The notes below the pieces were generated by a model. It did no database searches. It was given only the letters and a program-made list of their open reading frames with translations, and was not told the DNA's origin. Below, piece after piece: positions 25,130 to 34,167 of a stretch of 56,305 nucleotides of DNA; position 1 is the first letter of the stretch, and each line of letters opens with the position of its first letter. The stretch comes from Planctomycetota bacterium. GTDB taxonomy: Bacteria > Planctomycetota > UBA1135 > JADKAF01. The translations under genes and the position numbers were made by a program. The DNA is taken from positions 1 to 56,305 of the forward strand of contig JAEUHW010000307.1 of NCBI GenBank assembly GCA_016793245.1, in the 5' to 3' direction.

Positions 25130-26059
25130 ATGAAAGGCTTCGTTCCCCGTCTCCGCGCACTTCTGGCTACGACTCGCTCGCCCCTTACCGTCGGTCTCGA
25201 CCCAACGCCCGAGACTCTCCCGGCGGAGTGGCGAGCGAAGGCCGCCGACAGCCGCGACCCAGACACCGTCGTCGAGCTCTACCGGCGCTACCTGCTCGGC
25301 GTGCTCGAGGCCTGCCGCCCGTACGCGGCCGTCACCAAGCTCCAGAGCGCGTTCTTCGAAGTGCTCGGCTGGCGCGGCGTGCGCCTCTTCGAGCAGTGCT
25401 CCCGCGAAGCGCGCGACTTGGGCTACCTCGTGCTGGCCGACGCCAAGCGCAACGACATCGGCCACACCGCGCAGGCGTACGCGCAGGCCTTCCTCGAGCC
25501 GCAGCGCACCTACGCCGGCACGTGGGACCTGCCCGAAGCCGATGCCCTCACCGTCACGCCGATCTTCGGCGACGAGGGGAACCGCCCGTTCCTCCGCGCG
25601 GCGAGCGACCACGGCAAAGCCGTGTTCTTCATCGTGCGCACCTCCAATCCCTCGTCGGCGCAGCTCCAAGCGCTGGAGCTGAAGGACGGTCGGCGCTTCG
25701 ATCAGGCCGTCGCGGACCTGGTCGAGAGCTATGCGCTGGAGACGCTCGAATCCGGGCTCGGTTACGCACCCGTCGGCGCCGTCGTCGGCGCTACCCGCTC
25801 GGAAGAGCTGAACGAGCTGCGCCAGCGCATGGCGCACGCGATCCTGCTGCTGCCGGGCGTGGGCGCGCAGGGCGCGGCGCTCGAGCCTTTGGCGGCGGCC
25901 TTCGACGCCGAAGGGATGGGAGCGCTCGTGCCCGTGAGCCGCGGACTGCTCCAGGCGCATGCCGAGCCCGGCGCGCCGAAGGACTGGAAGGAGGCCGTCG
26001 CGAAGGCGGCCGAGCGCTACGCGCAGGCGTTCCAGAAGCTGATCCCGGCGTGGAGCTGA
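25130..26059 (+). CDS. pyrF: Orotidine 5'-phosphate decarboxylase (type 2)
   Basis: This gene encodes 309 residues. It catalyses the last step of UMP synthesis, decarboxylation of OMP. The catalytic motif is LADAKRNDIG, with Asp104, Lys106 and Asp109. VGLDPTPE, KLQSAFFEVLGW and the late GVGAQG phosphate-binding loop are also typical. Length and motif spacing fit the longer type 2 enzymes found in actinobacteria, myxobacteria and planctomycetes. The stop codon lies inside the start of bshC, so the two genes overlap by 10 bp. Confidence 0.95.
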   Translation: MKGFVPRLRALLATTRSPLTVGLDPTPETLPAEWRAKAADSRDPDTVVELYRRYLLGVLEACRPYAAVTKLQSAFFEVLGWRGVRLFEQCSREARDLGYLVLADAKRNDIGHTAQAYAQAFLEPQRTYAGTWDLPEADALTVTPIFGDEGNRPFLRAASDHGKAVFFIVRTSNPSSAQLQALELKDGRRFDQAVADLVESYALETLESGLGYAPVGAVVGATRSEELNELRQRMAHAILLLPGVGAQGAALEPLAAAFDAEGMGALVPVSRGLLQAHAEPGAPKDWKEAVAKAAERYAQAFQKLIPAWS

Positions 26060-27579
26060 GCCTCCTCGAGAGCCGCCCTCTCGCCGATCAGCCCGGACCG
26101 GCGCTCGTCCGCGCCTGGCTGCGCGGCGAGCCGCGCGCCGCGCGCTTGCTCGGTCCGACACCCGAGCTGGGCGCACTGCGCACTCGCGCGGACGCGATCG
26201 CCGTTCACCGCGGCGAAGCCGCCTGCGTCGTCACCGGCCAGCAGAGCCATTGGCTGGGCGGTCCCGCGTTCGTGCTGCTGAAGATCGCGATGGCGCGCGC
26301 GGTCGCGCAGGCGCTGGCCGGCACCGCCGAGACGGCGCCGACCGTCTGGTTCTGGTCGCACAGCGACGACGCCGACGCGAGCGAGGTCGATCACCTCCAC
26401 GTGGTGAACCAGCACTTCGACGTGCAGCGCCTGAGCCTCGGCTTGCAGCCCGACCGCCGTCCGCTCTACGCGCGGCCCCTCCCCGAGAACGCCCCCGCCG
26501 TCTTCGCCGCGACCTTCGAAGCGCTGCTCGAAGGTCCGCAGAAGGCGGCCCTCGCCGAGCGCCTCCGCCCCACCCTCGCGGCGGCGAACCTGGCCGACCA
26601 CTTCGCCGGTTGGCTCGGGGCGACCCATCCCGCGGGAGCGCTGCGCGTGATCGAACCGCGCTCGGAGCGGAGCGCCTGCGCCGCGGTCGTCGCGCGCTTC
26701 GTGCGCCGCTACCGCGAGGTCGCCGCGCGCTGGAGCGAGGTCGATCGTCTCTGCAGAGATGCCGCGTGGGATCTGCCCTTCGATCCCTGGTCCGCGACGC
26801 CGTTCTTCGTGCTCGATGCCGAGCAGAGACGCGCACCGGTGCGCGTCGTCGATGATGGCGATCTCTGGTCCATCGATGGGCAAGAGATATCTGCTGACGA
26901 GCTCGCGCTAAAGCTCGAGAACGGGCTCGTAACGGCCATTCCGGGCGCGTTGCTGCGCGTCGTGCTCCAGTCGCATCTCTTGCCCGTATCTGCCTACATC
27001 GGTGGTCCGTCCGAGCTCGCATATCAGGCCTACGCGCTGTGCTTGTTCGAGCTCTTCGACCAGATACCTCCCCTGCTCGTGCCGCGGCTGCACGCCACCC
27101 TCGTATCTGCGGCATCTCTGCCTCAGATCCAACGCTTCGGCGTGCGCGACCTGCTCGCGCTCTCGCACGAGAAGCTCCTCGCCGCGCTGCCCGAGCCGAC
27201 CGAGGATCCGCGCGTGCGCGCCCTCCTCGACGAGCTCGCCGGAACCGTGCGACGCGTGCACGCCGAGCTCGCCGAGCGCGCGCAGGGATTGGACAGCTCG
27301 CTCGCGCGCTCGCTCGAGCAGAGCGGAGCGCAGATGGCCGATCAGGTCGAGAAGACCCGCTCCCGGATCGCCAAGGTCACGCAGAACCGCGCCGGCACCG
27401 GCTCGCGCCAAGCGCGCAAGCTCGCCCACTGGATCCGCCCGCTCGAGCAACCCCAGGAGCGCGTGCTCGCGGCAATCCAGCTCCTCGCGCGCCTCGGCCC
27501 CGAGCTCCCCGAGGCGCTGATGAGCTCGTGCGCGCCGTTCGAGCCCGCCCACCGCATCCTCAGCTTCGAAGAGACATGA
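26050..27579 (+). CDS. bshC: Bacillithiol biosynthesis cysteine-adding enzyme BshC
   Basis: This gene encodes 509 residues from GTG 26050, overlapping pyrF by 10 bp. BshC joins cysteine to glucosaminyl-malate, the last step of bacillithiol synthesis. Family marks are CVVTGQQSHWLGGPAF at about 59-74, WFWSHSDDADASEVDH near 100-115, SAYIGGPSELAYQAY near 313-327 and a C-terminal coiled coil around 395-460. Length fits (about 530). The patch 26880-27130 uses Ile ATA and Ser TCT codons that are rare elsewhere in the window. The stop overlaps the bshB1 start by ATGA. Confidence 0.9.
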   Translation: MELSLLESRPLADQPGPALVRAWLRGEPRAARLLGPTPELGALRTRADAIAVHRGEAACVVTGQQSHWLGGPAFVLLKIAMARAVAQALAGTAETAPTVWFWSHSDDADASEVDHLHVVNQHFDVQRLSLGLQPDRRPLYARPLPENAPAVFAATFEALLEGPQKAALAERLRPTLAAANLADHFAGWLGATHPAGALRVIEPRSERSACAAVVARFVRRYREVAARWSEVDRLCRDAAWDLPFDPWSATPFFVLDAEQRRAPVRVVDDGDLWSIDGQEISADELALKLENGLVTAIPGALLRVVLQSHLLPVSAYIGGPSELAYQAYALCLFELFDQIPPLLVPRLHATLVSAASLPQIQRFGVRDLLALSHEKLLAALPEPTEDPRVRALLDELAGTVRRVHAELAERAQGLDSSLARSLEQSGAQMADQVEKTRSRIAKVTQNRAGTGSRQARKLAHWIRPLEQPQERVLAAIQLLARLGPELPEALMSSCAPFEPAHRILSFEET

Positions 27580-28301
27580 GCGAACGCATGCTGCCCATCG
27601 CCATCGCGCCCTGCGATGTGCTGGCCATCGCCCCGCACCCCGACGACGCGGAGATCTTCTGCGGCGGGACGCTGCTCCGGCTCCGCGAGGCGGGGAAGCG
27701 GATCGGCATCCTCGACCTGACGCGCGGCGAGGCCGGCTCGCGCGGCACCGCGGACGAGCGCGACCTGGAGGCCGCCGAGGCCTCGCGTCGCCTCGACCTC
27801 GCGTGGCGCGCGAACCTCGGTCTGCCCGACACGGCGATCGAGGACATCGTCCCGCTGCGACGCCTGCTCGCCGCGTGCATCCGCCGCTCGAAGGCCTCGA
27901 TCCTCTTCGGGCCCGACACGAGCGATTACCACCCCGATCACGTCGCGGCGGCCCAACTCGTCGCGGCCGCGTGGTTCCTCGCCGGCGTCGGTGGCGCGCC
28001 GATCAAGGAGACGCCCCACCGCCCGCGGCGCTACCTGCGCTACTTGGGGAACCTCCCGACCGACGCGCAGCTCCTCGTCGACATCACGCCGGTGTGGGAG
28101 CGGAAGGTCGAAGTCGTGCGCGCCTACGTCTCGCAGCTCGACCAGCCCGGGCGCAGCGGCTCGCACTTCCTGCAGGGCACCGACATCCTCGGGCGCATGA
28201 GCGCGCGCGCGGTTCACTTCGGGCTGCTCGGAGGCGTAAGATACGCCGAGCCCTTCCGCGCCGACCGCCCGTATCTGCTCGATCCGATCGGGCTCGATTG
28301 A
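27576..28301 (+). CDS. bshB1: N-acetylglucosaminyl-malate deacetylase BshB1
   Basis: This gene encodes 241 residues from ATG 27576. It removes the acetyl group from GlcNAc-malate, the second bacillithiol step. It is a PIG-L/LmbE zinc deacetylase. HPDDAEIFCGGT at 21-32 gives the first His and the two Asp, and DYHPDHVAAA gives the third ligand. ILDLTRGEAGSRGT and the C-terminal AEPFRADRPYLLD are typical of BshB1 rather than of mycothiol MshB. The 4-bp ATGA overlap with bshC implies coupled translation. Confidence 0.9.
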   Translation: MSERMLPIAIAPCDVLAIAPHPDDAEIFCGGTLLRLREAGKRIGILDLTRGEAGSRGTADERDLEAAEASRRLDLAWRANLGLPDTAIEDIVPLRRLLAACIRRSKASILFGPDTSDYHPDHVAAAQLVAAAWFLAGVGGAPIKETPHRPRRYLRYLGNLPTDAQLLVDITPVWERKVEVVRAYVSQLDQPGRSGSHFLQGTDILGRMSARAVHFGLLGGVRYAEPFRADRPYLLDPIGLD

Positions 28302-28337
28302 GCGCGCGCGTCCTCCCCCGCCCGAGACCGCACCTGC

Positions 28338-29129
28338 ATGCGCCGCATCGCGATCATCAACCAGAAAGGCGGCGTCGGTAAGACGACGACGACGACGAAC
28401 CTGGGTGCCGCGCTCGCGCGCCGCGGCAAGCGCGTGCTGATCGTCGACATCGATCCGCAGGCGAACCTCTCGATCCACGTCGACGTCGACATCACGAAGC
28501 TCGAGCACAGCACCTACACGCTGCTGGTCGAGGACTCGACGCCGGCGCAAGCGATCCGCCCGACTTCGACGAAGGGCTTGGAGATCCTGCCGACGAACAT
28601 CGACCTCTCGGGCGCCGAGCTCGAGCTGGCGAACGCGATCGGGCGCGAGACGATCCTGCGCGACAAGCTCGCGCAGCACTTCAAGGAGCACGGCGAGGTC
28701 GACTTCGTGCTCTACGACTGCCCGCCCTCGCTCGGCTTGCTCTCGCTGAACGCGCTCGCCGCGGCCGACGAGGTGTTCATCCCCGTGCAGACGGAGTTCT
28801 TCGCGCTGCAGGGCATGACCAAGCTGCTGCAAGTCGTCGAGCTCGTGCGCGGGCGCATCAACCCCACCCTGCGTATCACGGCGATCGTTCCCTGCCTCGT
28901 CGATCTCCGCACCAACCTCGCGTCCGAAGTGCTCGCCGAGCTGCGCGCGGTCTTCCCCGATCAAGTGCTCGCCACGAAGATCCGCCAGAACATCCGCCTC
29001 GCCGAGGCCCCGAGCCACGGCAAGACGATCTTCGAGTACGCGCCGGAGTCGACGGGCGCCCGCGACTACGACGACTTGGCGGCCGAGGTGCTCGGCGAGA
29101 GCTCGAGCGCGGCGAGGTTCCTCTCGTGA
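28338..29129 (+). CDS. parA: Chromosome partition ATPase ParA (Soj)
   Basis: This gene encodes 263 residues. It has the deviant Walker A motif KGGVGKTTTT at about 10-19, VDIDPQANLS, the Walker B strand YDCPPSLGLLSLNAL, and late DNA-binding basic residues. It works with ParB to segregate origins. It lies between bshB1 and bshA, 36 bp after the former and 55 bp before the latter. parB is 7.7 kb away on the opposite strand, so the usual parAB pair is separated. Confidence 0.96.
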   Translation: MRRIAIINQKGGVGKTTTTTNLGAALARRGKRVLIVDIDPQANLSIHVDVDITKLEHSTYTLLVEDSTPAQAIRPTSTKGLEILPTNIDLSGAELELANAIGRETILRDKLAQHFKEHGEVDFVLYDCPPSLGLLSLNALAAADEVFIPVQTEFFALQGMTKLLQVVELVRGRINPTLRITAIVPCLVDLRTNLASEVLAELRAVFPDQVLATKIRQNIRLAEAPSHGKTIFEYAPESTGARDYDDLAAEVLGESSSAARFLS

Positions 29130-29184
29130 CCGCCGGGAGGTGGGAACGAGCGGAGGACGTCGGCATCGGCGAGAGGCGCGTCTG

Positions 29185-30327
29185 ATGGGTTGCCCCGAGC
29201 TCGCCAGCGACAAGCTGCGCATCGCGATCCTCTGCTACCCGACCTTCGGCGGCAGCGGCGTCTTGGCCACCGAGCTCGCGATGTCGCTCGCGGATCGCGG
29301 GCATCGCGTGCACCTCCTCTCGTACGCGCCGCCGACCCGCCTGCGCCGCTACCAGAAGAACCTCTGCTTCCACCTGGTGCAGGTCTCCTCGTACCCGCTC
29401 TTCCGCTACCCGAGCTACGACCTGGCACTCGCGGCGAAGATCCTCGAGATCGAAGAGCAAGAGCCGCTCGACCTGGTGCACGCGCACTACGCGATCCCGC
29501 ACACGATCAGCGCGATCCTCGCGAGCAAGGTGAACGTCGCGCGCCCGCTGAAAGTCGTCACCACGCTCCACGGCACCGACATCACCTTGGTGGGCTCGGA
29601 GCGCAGCTACGTGCCGCTGATCCGCTGGGCGCTGAACGAGAGCGACGCCGTCACGGCCGTCTCGCGCTTCCTCGCCGCCGAGACGCGCACGACCTTCTGC
29701 TCGAGCTGCAACCTCCAGGTCATCTACAACTTCTACGACCCGGCGCTCTTCCGCCCGTTGCCGAGCGAGCGACCGCGCCTCCAGCCGCCCACGCTGATCC
29801 ACGTCTCGAACTTCCGCCCGGTGAAGCGGACGCCGGATCTGATCCACGTGCTCTACCGCGTGCGACGCGAGCTCGACGCGCGGCTGCTCCTCGTCGGCGA
29901 CGGTCCCGATCGCGCGCGCGTGCAGGAGCTCGCCACGCAGCTCGGAGTCGCCGATCAGGTCTCGTTCCTCGGCGAGCAGAGCGATATCCCCGGTATCCTC
30001 GCGGAAGCCGATGTCTTCCTGCTGCCGAGCGAGACGGAGTCCTTCGGCTTGAGCGCGCTGGAAGCGATGGCCTGCGGGCTGCCGGTCGTCGCGACCAACG
30101 TCGGCGGCATCCCGGAGATCGTGGAGCACGGCAAGTCCGGCGTGCTCTGTCCCTTCGGCGATCTCGATGCGCTCGCCGAAGGCGTGCTGCGCGTCGCCAG
30201 CGATCGAGCGACTTGGGAGCGCTACTCGACGCACGCGCTCGCGGGTGCGCAGCCCTACGCGAAGGACCTCATCGTCTCGCGCTACGAGCAGCTCTACGCG
30301 GAGACGCTCGGCCGCAGCGCGCGCTGA
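29185..30327 (+). CDS. bshA: N-acetyl-alpha-D-glucosaminyl L-malate synthase BshA
   Basis: This gene encodes 380 residues from ATG 29185, preceded by GAGAGG; a start at 29140 is less likely. BshA transfers GlcNAc from UDP-GlcNAc to malate, the first bacillithiol step. It is a GT4 glycosyltransferase: YPTFGGSGVLATELA near the start, VTTLHGTDITLVG, VSNFRPVKR, and the nucleotide-sugar motif ETESFGLSALEAMACG near the end. Length (about 380) and the YPTFGGSG and HGTDIT motifs match BshA specifically. Close linkage to bshB1 and bshC supports the call. Confidence 0.9.
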   Translation: MGCPELASDKLRIAILCYPTFGGSGVLATELAMSLADRGHRVHLLSYAPPTRLRRYQKNLCFHLVQVSSYPLFRYPSYDLALAAKILEIEEQEPLDLVHAHYAIPHTISAILASKVNVARPLKVVTTLHGTDITLVGSERSYVPLIRWALNESDAVTAVSRFLAAETRTTFCSSCNLQVIYNFYDPALFRPLPSERPRLQPPTLIHVSNFRPVKRTPDLIHVLYRVRRELDARLLLVGDGPDRARVQELATQLGVADQVSFLGEQSDIPGILAEADVFLLPSETESFGLSALEAMACGLPVVATNVGGIPEIVEHGKSGVLCPFGDLDALAEGVLRVASDRATWERYSTHALAGAQPYAKDLIVSRYEQLYAETLGRSAR

Positions 30328-30345
30328 GCTCCGAGTCCCCCAGCG

Positions 30346-31494
30346 ATGCGCCCGGTCTACCTCGACTTCAACGCCACCGCTCCGCTCGAGCCCGCGGCTC
30401 GCGAAGCGATCCAGGAGATCCTCGCCGGTCCGCTGCTCGGAAATCCCTCGAGCACGCACGCCCCCGGCCAGCGCGCGCGCCTCTTGCTCGACGCCGCGCG
30501 CGAGGAGCTGCTGCGCATCGCGGGACTCGAACGCACGCATCATCTGGTCTTCTGCTCCGGCGGCACCGAAGGCAACCACTTGGCGCTGCGACGCGCGCCA
30601 GGAGAGGAGAACGGCGGCACCCTCCTCACCACCGCGATCGAGCATCCGAGCTTGCTCGAGGCCGCGCGCGCGCGTGCCGCGGAGGGCGGTCTCGATCTCG
30701 CGTTCTTGCCGCTCGACGACTCAGGTCGCGTGCTGCGCGAGTCGATGCGCGAGAGCTCGAAGCAGGCGCGACTCTGCGCGGTGCATGCCGCCCACAACGA
30801 GCTCGGCACCATCCAAGACCTCGCGGCTCTCCGCGCCGCGCTCCCGGCGTCGGCGCGCTTGCACGCCGACGCATGCCAGTACTGGGGCAAGGTCGCGTTC
30901 GATCTCTCCGCGCTGCGCGCCGATTCGCTCGTGGTCTCGGCCCACAAGATCGGGGGCCCGGTCGGCATCGGAGCCCTCTTCGTACGCAAGGACTTGGAGC
31001 TCGAACCTCTGCTGCGCGGCGGAGGTCAAGAGCGCGGCTATCGCGCGGGCACGGAGAGCGTCTTGCTCGCGCATGCGTTCGTCGCAGCAGCACGAGCGCG
31101 CGAGCAACGCGCGATGGAAGACGCGGAGCATGTCCGCGCGCTGCGCGATCAACTGCGTGCCGAGCTGCTGCAAGCGATCCCCGCGCTGCGCGTGCTGACG
31201 CCGGACGACGGCGCGTTGCCGAACACGCTGTGCGTGACGCTGCCGCGCGGCGATGGACGCGCGCTGCTCATGGCCGCGCAGCTTCAAGGGCTCGCGATCT
31301 CGTCGGGCTCCGCGTGCTCCTCCGGAGCCGCGCGTCCGAGCGCTGCGCTGCTCGCGCTGGGACTCGACGAAGCGAGCGCGCGTCGCAGTCTGCGCTTCTC
31401 TCTCGGACCTACGACGACACCTGCGGACATCGCGCACACGGCTTCGATCCTGCGCTCTCTGCACGCGCGCTTCGCTGCGATCGACGCGTCTTGA
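30346..31494 (+). CDS. Cysteine desulfurase (IscS/NifS family)
   Basis: This gene encodes 382 residues. It is a PLP enzyme that takes sulfur from cysteine for iron-sulfur and other cofactors. YLDFNATAPLEP at the start, LVFCSGGTEGNHLAL, the PLP lysine K201 in SAHKIGGPVGIGAL and the sulfur-carrying Cys324 in SSGSACSSGA are all present. The short loop around the cysteine suits the group I (IscS/NifS) class. It starts 19 bp after bshA. In this place it may also serve thiol or bacillithiol metabolism, but that is inference. No iscU or suf genes are seen. Confidence 0.93.
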   Translation: MRPVYLDFNATAPLEPAAREAIQEILAGPLLGNPSSTHAPGQRARLLLDAAREELLRIAGLERTHHLVFCSGGTEGNHLALRRAPGEENGGTLLTTAIEHPSLLEAARARAAEGGLDLAFLPLDDSGRVLRESMRESSKQARLCAVHAAHNELGTIQDLAALRAALPASARLHADACQYWGKVAFDLSALRADSLVVSAHKIGGPVGIGALFVRKDLELEPLLRGGGQERGYRAGTESVLLAHAFVAAARAREQRAMEDAEHVRALRDQLRAELLQAIPALRVLTPDDGALPNTLCVTLPRGDGRALLMAAQLQGLAISSGSACSSGAARPSAALLALGLDEASARRSLRFSLGPTTTPADIAHTASILRSLHARFAAIDAS

Positions 31495-31955
31495 ACGCGC
31501 GCCGAGCGAAGAGGATCCGAACGCAGCTCGCGTCAACAGCGAAGTTGCGAATTCGGGCCCGCAGCACCTGTTTTGAGCCCGATCTCTATTTCGTCCCTTT
31601 TCCTTTGCGCACGTCCCCGCGCGGCGCTTCAATACCGCCCGTGTCGCGCCTCGCGCGATGCTCGTCGCCAACGCACGCCGCGCTCGAAGCGCTCGCTCGC
31701 GCGGACGCGACGCGACGACGACGCGGGCGCTGAAAGACAGCACCCGCGTGGTGGCTCCTGCCACGTGATGGCCCCTACCACTTTGGGTCGATCTCACTCG
31801 CTCGACCTATCGCCACGGATCACATGCTGCGACCTCGCGCAGCATCACCGCTGGTGACTCGCTCTCTCGCCACTGCTTGCCGTTCCGTCGATGCACGTCG
31901 TTCGCGACGCGCGTCGGTCTCGCCCGCCCCCCCGTCTCTTCCGTTGCGTGCGCAC
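31495..31955 (+). other. Non-coding stretch upstream of dnaA
   Basis: These 461 bp hold no credible gene. They include a pyrimidine-rich, AT-richer segment near 31575-31610 and a small hairpin (GTGGC-TCCT-GCCAC near 31751-31764). The dnaA promoter is probably here. I see no good DnaA box. Confidence 0.5.
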
Positions 31956-33431
31956 ATGTCCGAGGACCGCCGCTCCTACGACAACGCTCTTCCCGTGCCT
32001 GCGCTCGGTTCGCTCTGGATCTCCGTTCTGAAGTCGCTGCAGCGCTTGCTGCAACCCGCGCACTTCGAGACGTGGTTCCGCCGCAGCTCGCTCGCCTCGA
32101 TCGAAGAGCCTCTCGTCTCCGTGGTCGTGCCGAACGCGTTCTGCGCGTCGTGGCTCGAGCGCTACTACATGAAGGAGCTGCAGACCGCGCTCCGCGAGAA
32201 CGTGACGATGGATCCCGCGTTGCGCGAACCCGTCGTGCGCTTCGCGATCCATGCGGAAGTTCCCTCGGTGCCCTTCGATGCCGTGCCGACCACGGATGTC
32301 GAAGGACGTCCGTCCGTCTTCGCCGAACGTTCGGTGCCGAACTTGCAGCGCGAAGCTCCGTTCGCGACCAAGTCGAGCGATGGTTACCTGCGCTCGACCG
32401 ACGGCTCGATCAACACGCTCTATACCTTCGAGCAGTTCGTCACCGGTCGTTCCAACGAGCTAGCGCACGCTGCAGCACAAGGGGTAGTGGAGTCACCAGG
32501 TCGTCTCTACAACCCGTTCTTCCTCTACGGTTCCGTCGGTCTCGGCAAGACGCACTTGCTGCAAGCGGCGAGCCACGCGTATCTGCTGAAGTATCCCGAC
32601 GCGCGGATCCTGTATCTGCCGTGCGAGACCTTCATCAACCACTTCATCAGCGCGCTCGAGGAAGGGAACCTGAACAACTTCCGCCATCGCTACCGCGGGG
32701 CGGACATGATCCTGATCGACGACATCCACCTGCTCGCGAACAAGGAGCGCACGCAGGAGGAGTTCTTCCACACCTTCAACGTGCTCTACAACGCGGGGAA
32801 GCAGATCATCCTCTCGTCGGACAGCCCGCCGGTGGACATCCCGTCGCTGCAGGAGCGCTTGGTCTCGCGCTTCAAGTGGGGCCTGGTCGCCCAGATCGAG
32901 GCGCCCGACTTCGAGACCCGCGTCGCGATCTTGCGCCGCAAGGCGCACTACAAGGGCTTCGAGCTGCCCCTCGAGGTCGCGCACTACATCGCCGAGAACA
33001 TCACCGCGAACATTCGCGAGCTGGAAGGCGCGGTGACGAAGGCGATCGGGGTCGCGCGTCTCAATCACCAGCAGCTCACCCCCGAGCTCGCTCGCGAAGC
33101 GCTGCGCGACTTCGTGACGGTCGCGCCGCAGAAGCGCTACCCGATGTCGGAGCTCATCAACGCCGTCTGCCGGATCTGCAACGCGCGCCTCCAGGACCTC
33201 CAGTCGAAGAAGCGCAACAAGTCGATCGTGCTGCCGCGCCAGCTCGCGATGTTCCTGGCGCGCGAGCTGACCACGCTCTCGCTCGACGAGATCGGCTCCT
33301 ACTTCGGAGGGCGCGATCACTCGACGGTGCTCTACGGCATCGACAAGGTCCGCGCGCTGGAGACCGGCGATGCCGAGATCGCCGAGCTGCTCCGGCGCAT
33401 CCGAAAGGACCTGGCCGCGGGGAACTCTTGA
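31956..33431 (+). CDS. dnaA: Chromosomal replication initiator DnaA
   Basis: This gene encodes 491 residues from ATG 31956; earlier starts add arginine-rich sequence with no homology. Domain I is about 15-95 (FETWFRRSSL). Domain II is a linker to about 155. Domain III has Walker A GSVGLGKTHLL (192-202; most DnaA have a second Gly where this one has Ser), Walker B MILIDDIHLLANKERTQEEFF, and sensor motifs. Domain IV ends with the DnaA signature LDEIGSYFGGRDHSTVLYGIDKV, which binds DnaA boxes. It is followed by 736 bp without a gene, then dnaN. Confidence 0.98.
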   Translation: MSEDRRSYDNALPVPALGSLWISVLKSLQRLLQPAHFETWFRRSSLASIEEPLVSVVVPNAFCASWLERYYMKELQTALRENVTMDPALREPVVRFAIHAEVPSVPFDAVPTTDVEGRPSVFAERSVPNLQREAPFATKSSDGYLRSTDGSINTLYTFEQFVTGRSNELAHAAAQGVVESPGRLYNPFFLYGSVGLGKTHLLQAASHAYLLKYPDARILYLPCETFINHFISALEEGNLNNFRHRYRGADMILIDDIHLLANKERTQEEFFHTFNVLYNAGKQIILSSDSPPVDIPSLQERLVSRFKWGLVAQIEAPDFETRVAILRRKAHYKGFELPLEVAHYIAENITANIRELEGAVTKAIGVARLNHQQLTPELAREALRDFVTVAPQKRYPMSELINAVCRICNARLQDLQSKKRNKSIVLPRQLAMFLARELTTLSLDEIGSYFGGRDHSTVLYGIDKVRALETGDAEIAELLRRIRKDLAAGNS

Positions 33432-34167
33432 GGCGCGGGGATCCTCCCCGAGCGCTCCAGCAGACTCGTCAGCCCGCCCAGCCCACGCTCCACTCGATCC
33501 TCGCCTCGCGGCGCGCCCGTTCTCGAACGGTGCGCGCCGCGCGCGTTTTGGCGATCCGCGGAGCACCGGCAGGCCCTGCGCGACGCGCGGGGCTCGCCCT
33601 CGCAGCCGGTGGAAGAAGTGCTTCGAGACCGGAAACGAGGCACCTGGTGTCCCGCCGAGGCGCGCTCACCAGCCCGAACGACCACTTCCACTGGCTGCGC
33701 AGGCAGCGATCCGCGCTCGGTGGAGAATCGCGCTCGGCGTGTCACTTCGCTACGCGCCCTTCGTCCTGGGTCTCGAACCTAGCTCTCGAGCGTCGTTCTT
33801 CGGCCCGGCACCGACTCGCGCGGTGTCTTCTCGAGCGATCGAAAGCTGTGGAGAACCCGCGGAGATCGTTGTCGAGAACCGGGGGAGAACCCAGCGCGGA
33901 GCGCACCCCGCTCCGCGGCCGGCCGATTCTCCCCACACCACTGCCGGTCCACCCCTGCTCCTACCCACCTCCAGCCTGGACCTCGAGCCGTCGCAAACCT
34001 AGAATCTCGCGTCACTTCGGGCGCCCGAAGCACGTCTCTCCACAAACGAGCACGTCTCATGATGGAGATGATGAAGATCTAATCTTCGCGCCCCCTTCCA
34101 GACCGTCACCCAGCCAGTCGCTGAGCAGCTCGCGGAGCTGCTCGGAGAGCACGTCGAGGAACACGTC
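33432..34167. other. Candidate origin of replication between dnaA and dnaN
   Basis: No credible gene occurs here. TGTGGAGAA at 33847-33855 is one base from a DnaA box (TGTGGATAA), and CTCTCCACA at 34036-34044 is two bases off on the other strand. GAGAACC occurs three times in 42 bp (33852, 33874, 33885). A direct repeat GCACGTCTC is at 34030 and 34050. Position beside dnaA and dnaN fits oriC; the box evidence is modest. Confidence 0.5.

Noticed and set aside
31751..31764. Small hairpin after the cysteine desulfurase
   Set aside because: Only 5 bp of stem and no T-run; too weak to call a terminator.
31824..31955. Longer N terminus for dnaA
   Set aside because: It adds arginine-rich residues absent from DnaA; the ATG at 31956 gives a normal domain I.
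33432..34167. Several frames in the dnaA-dnaN gap
   Set aside because: All are arginine- and proline-rich with no domains; treated as non-coding origin.
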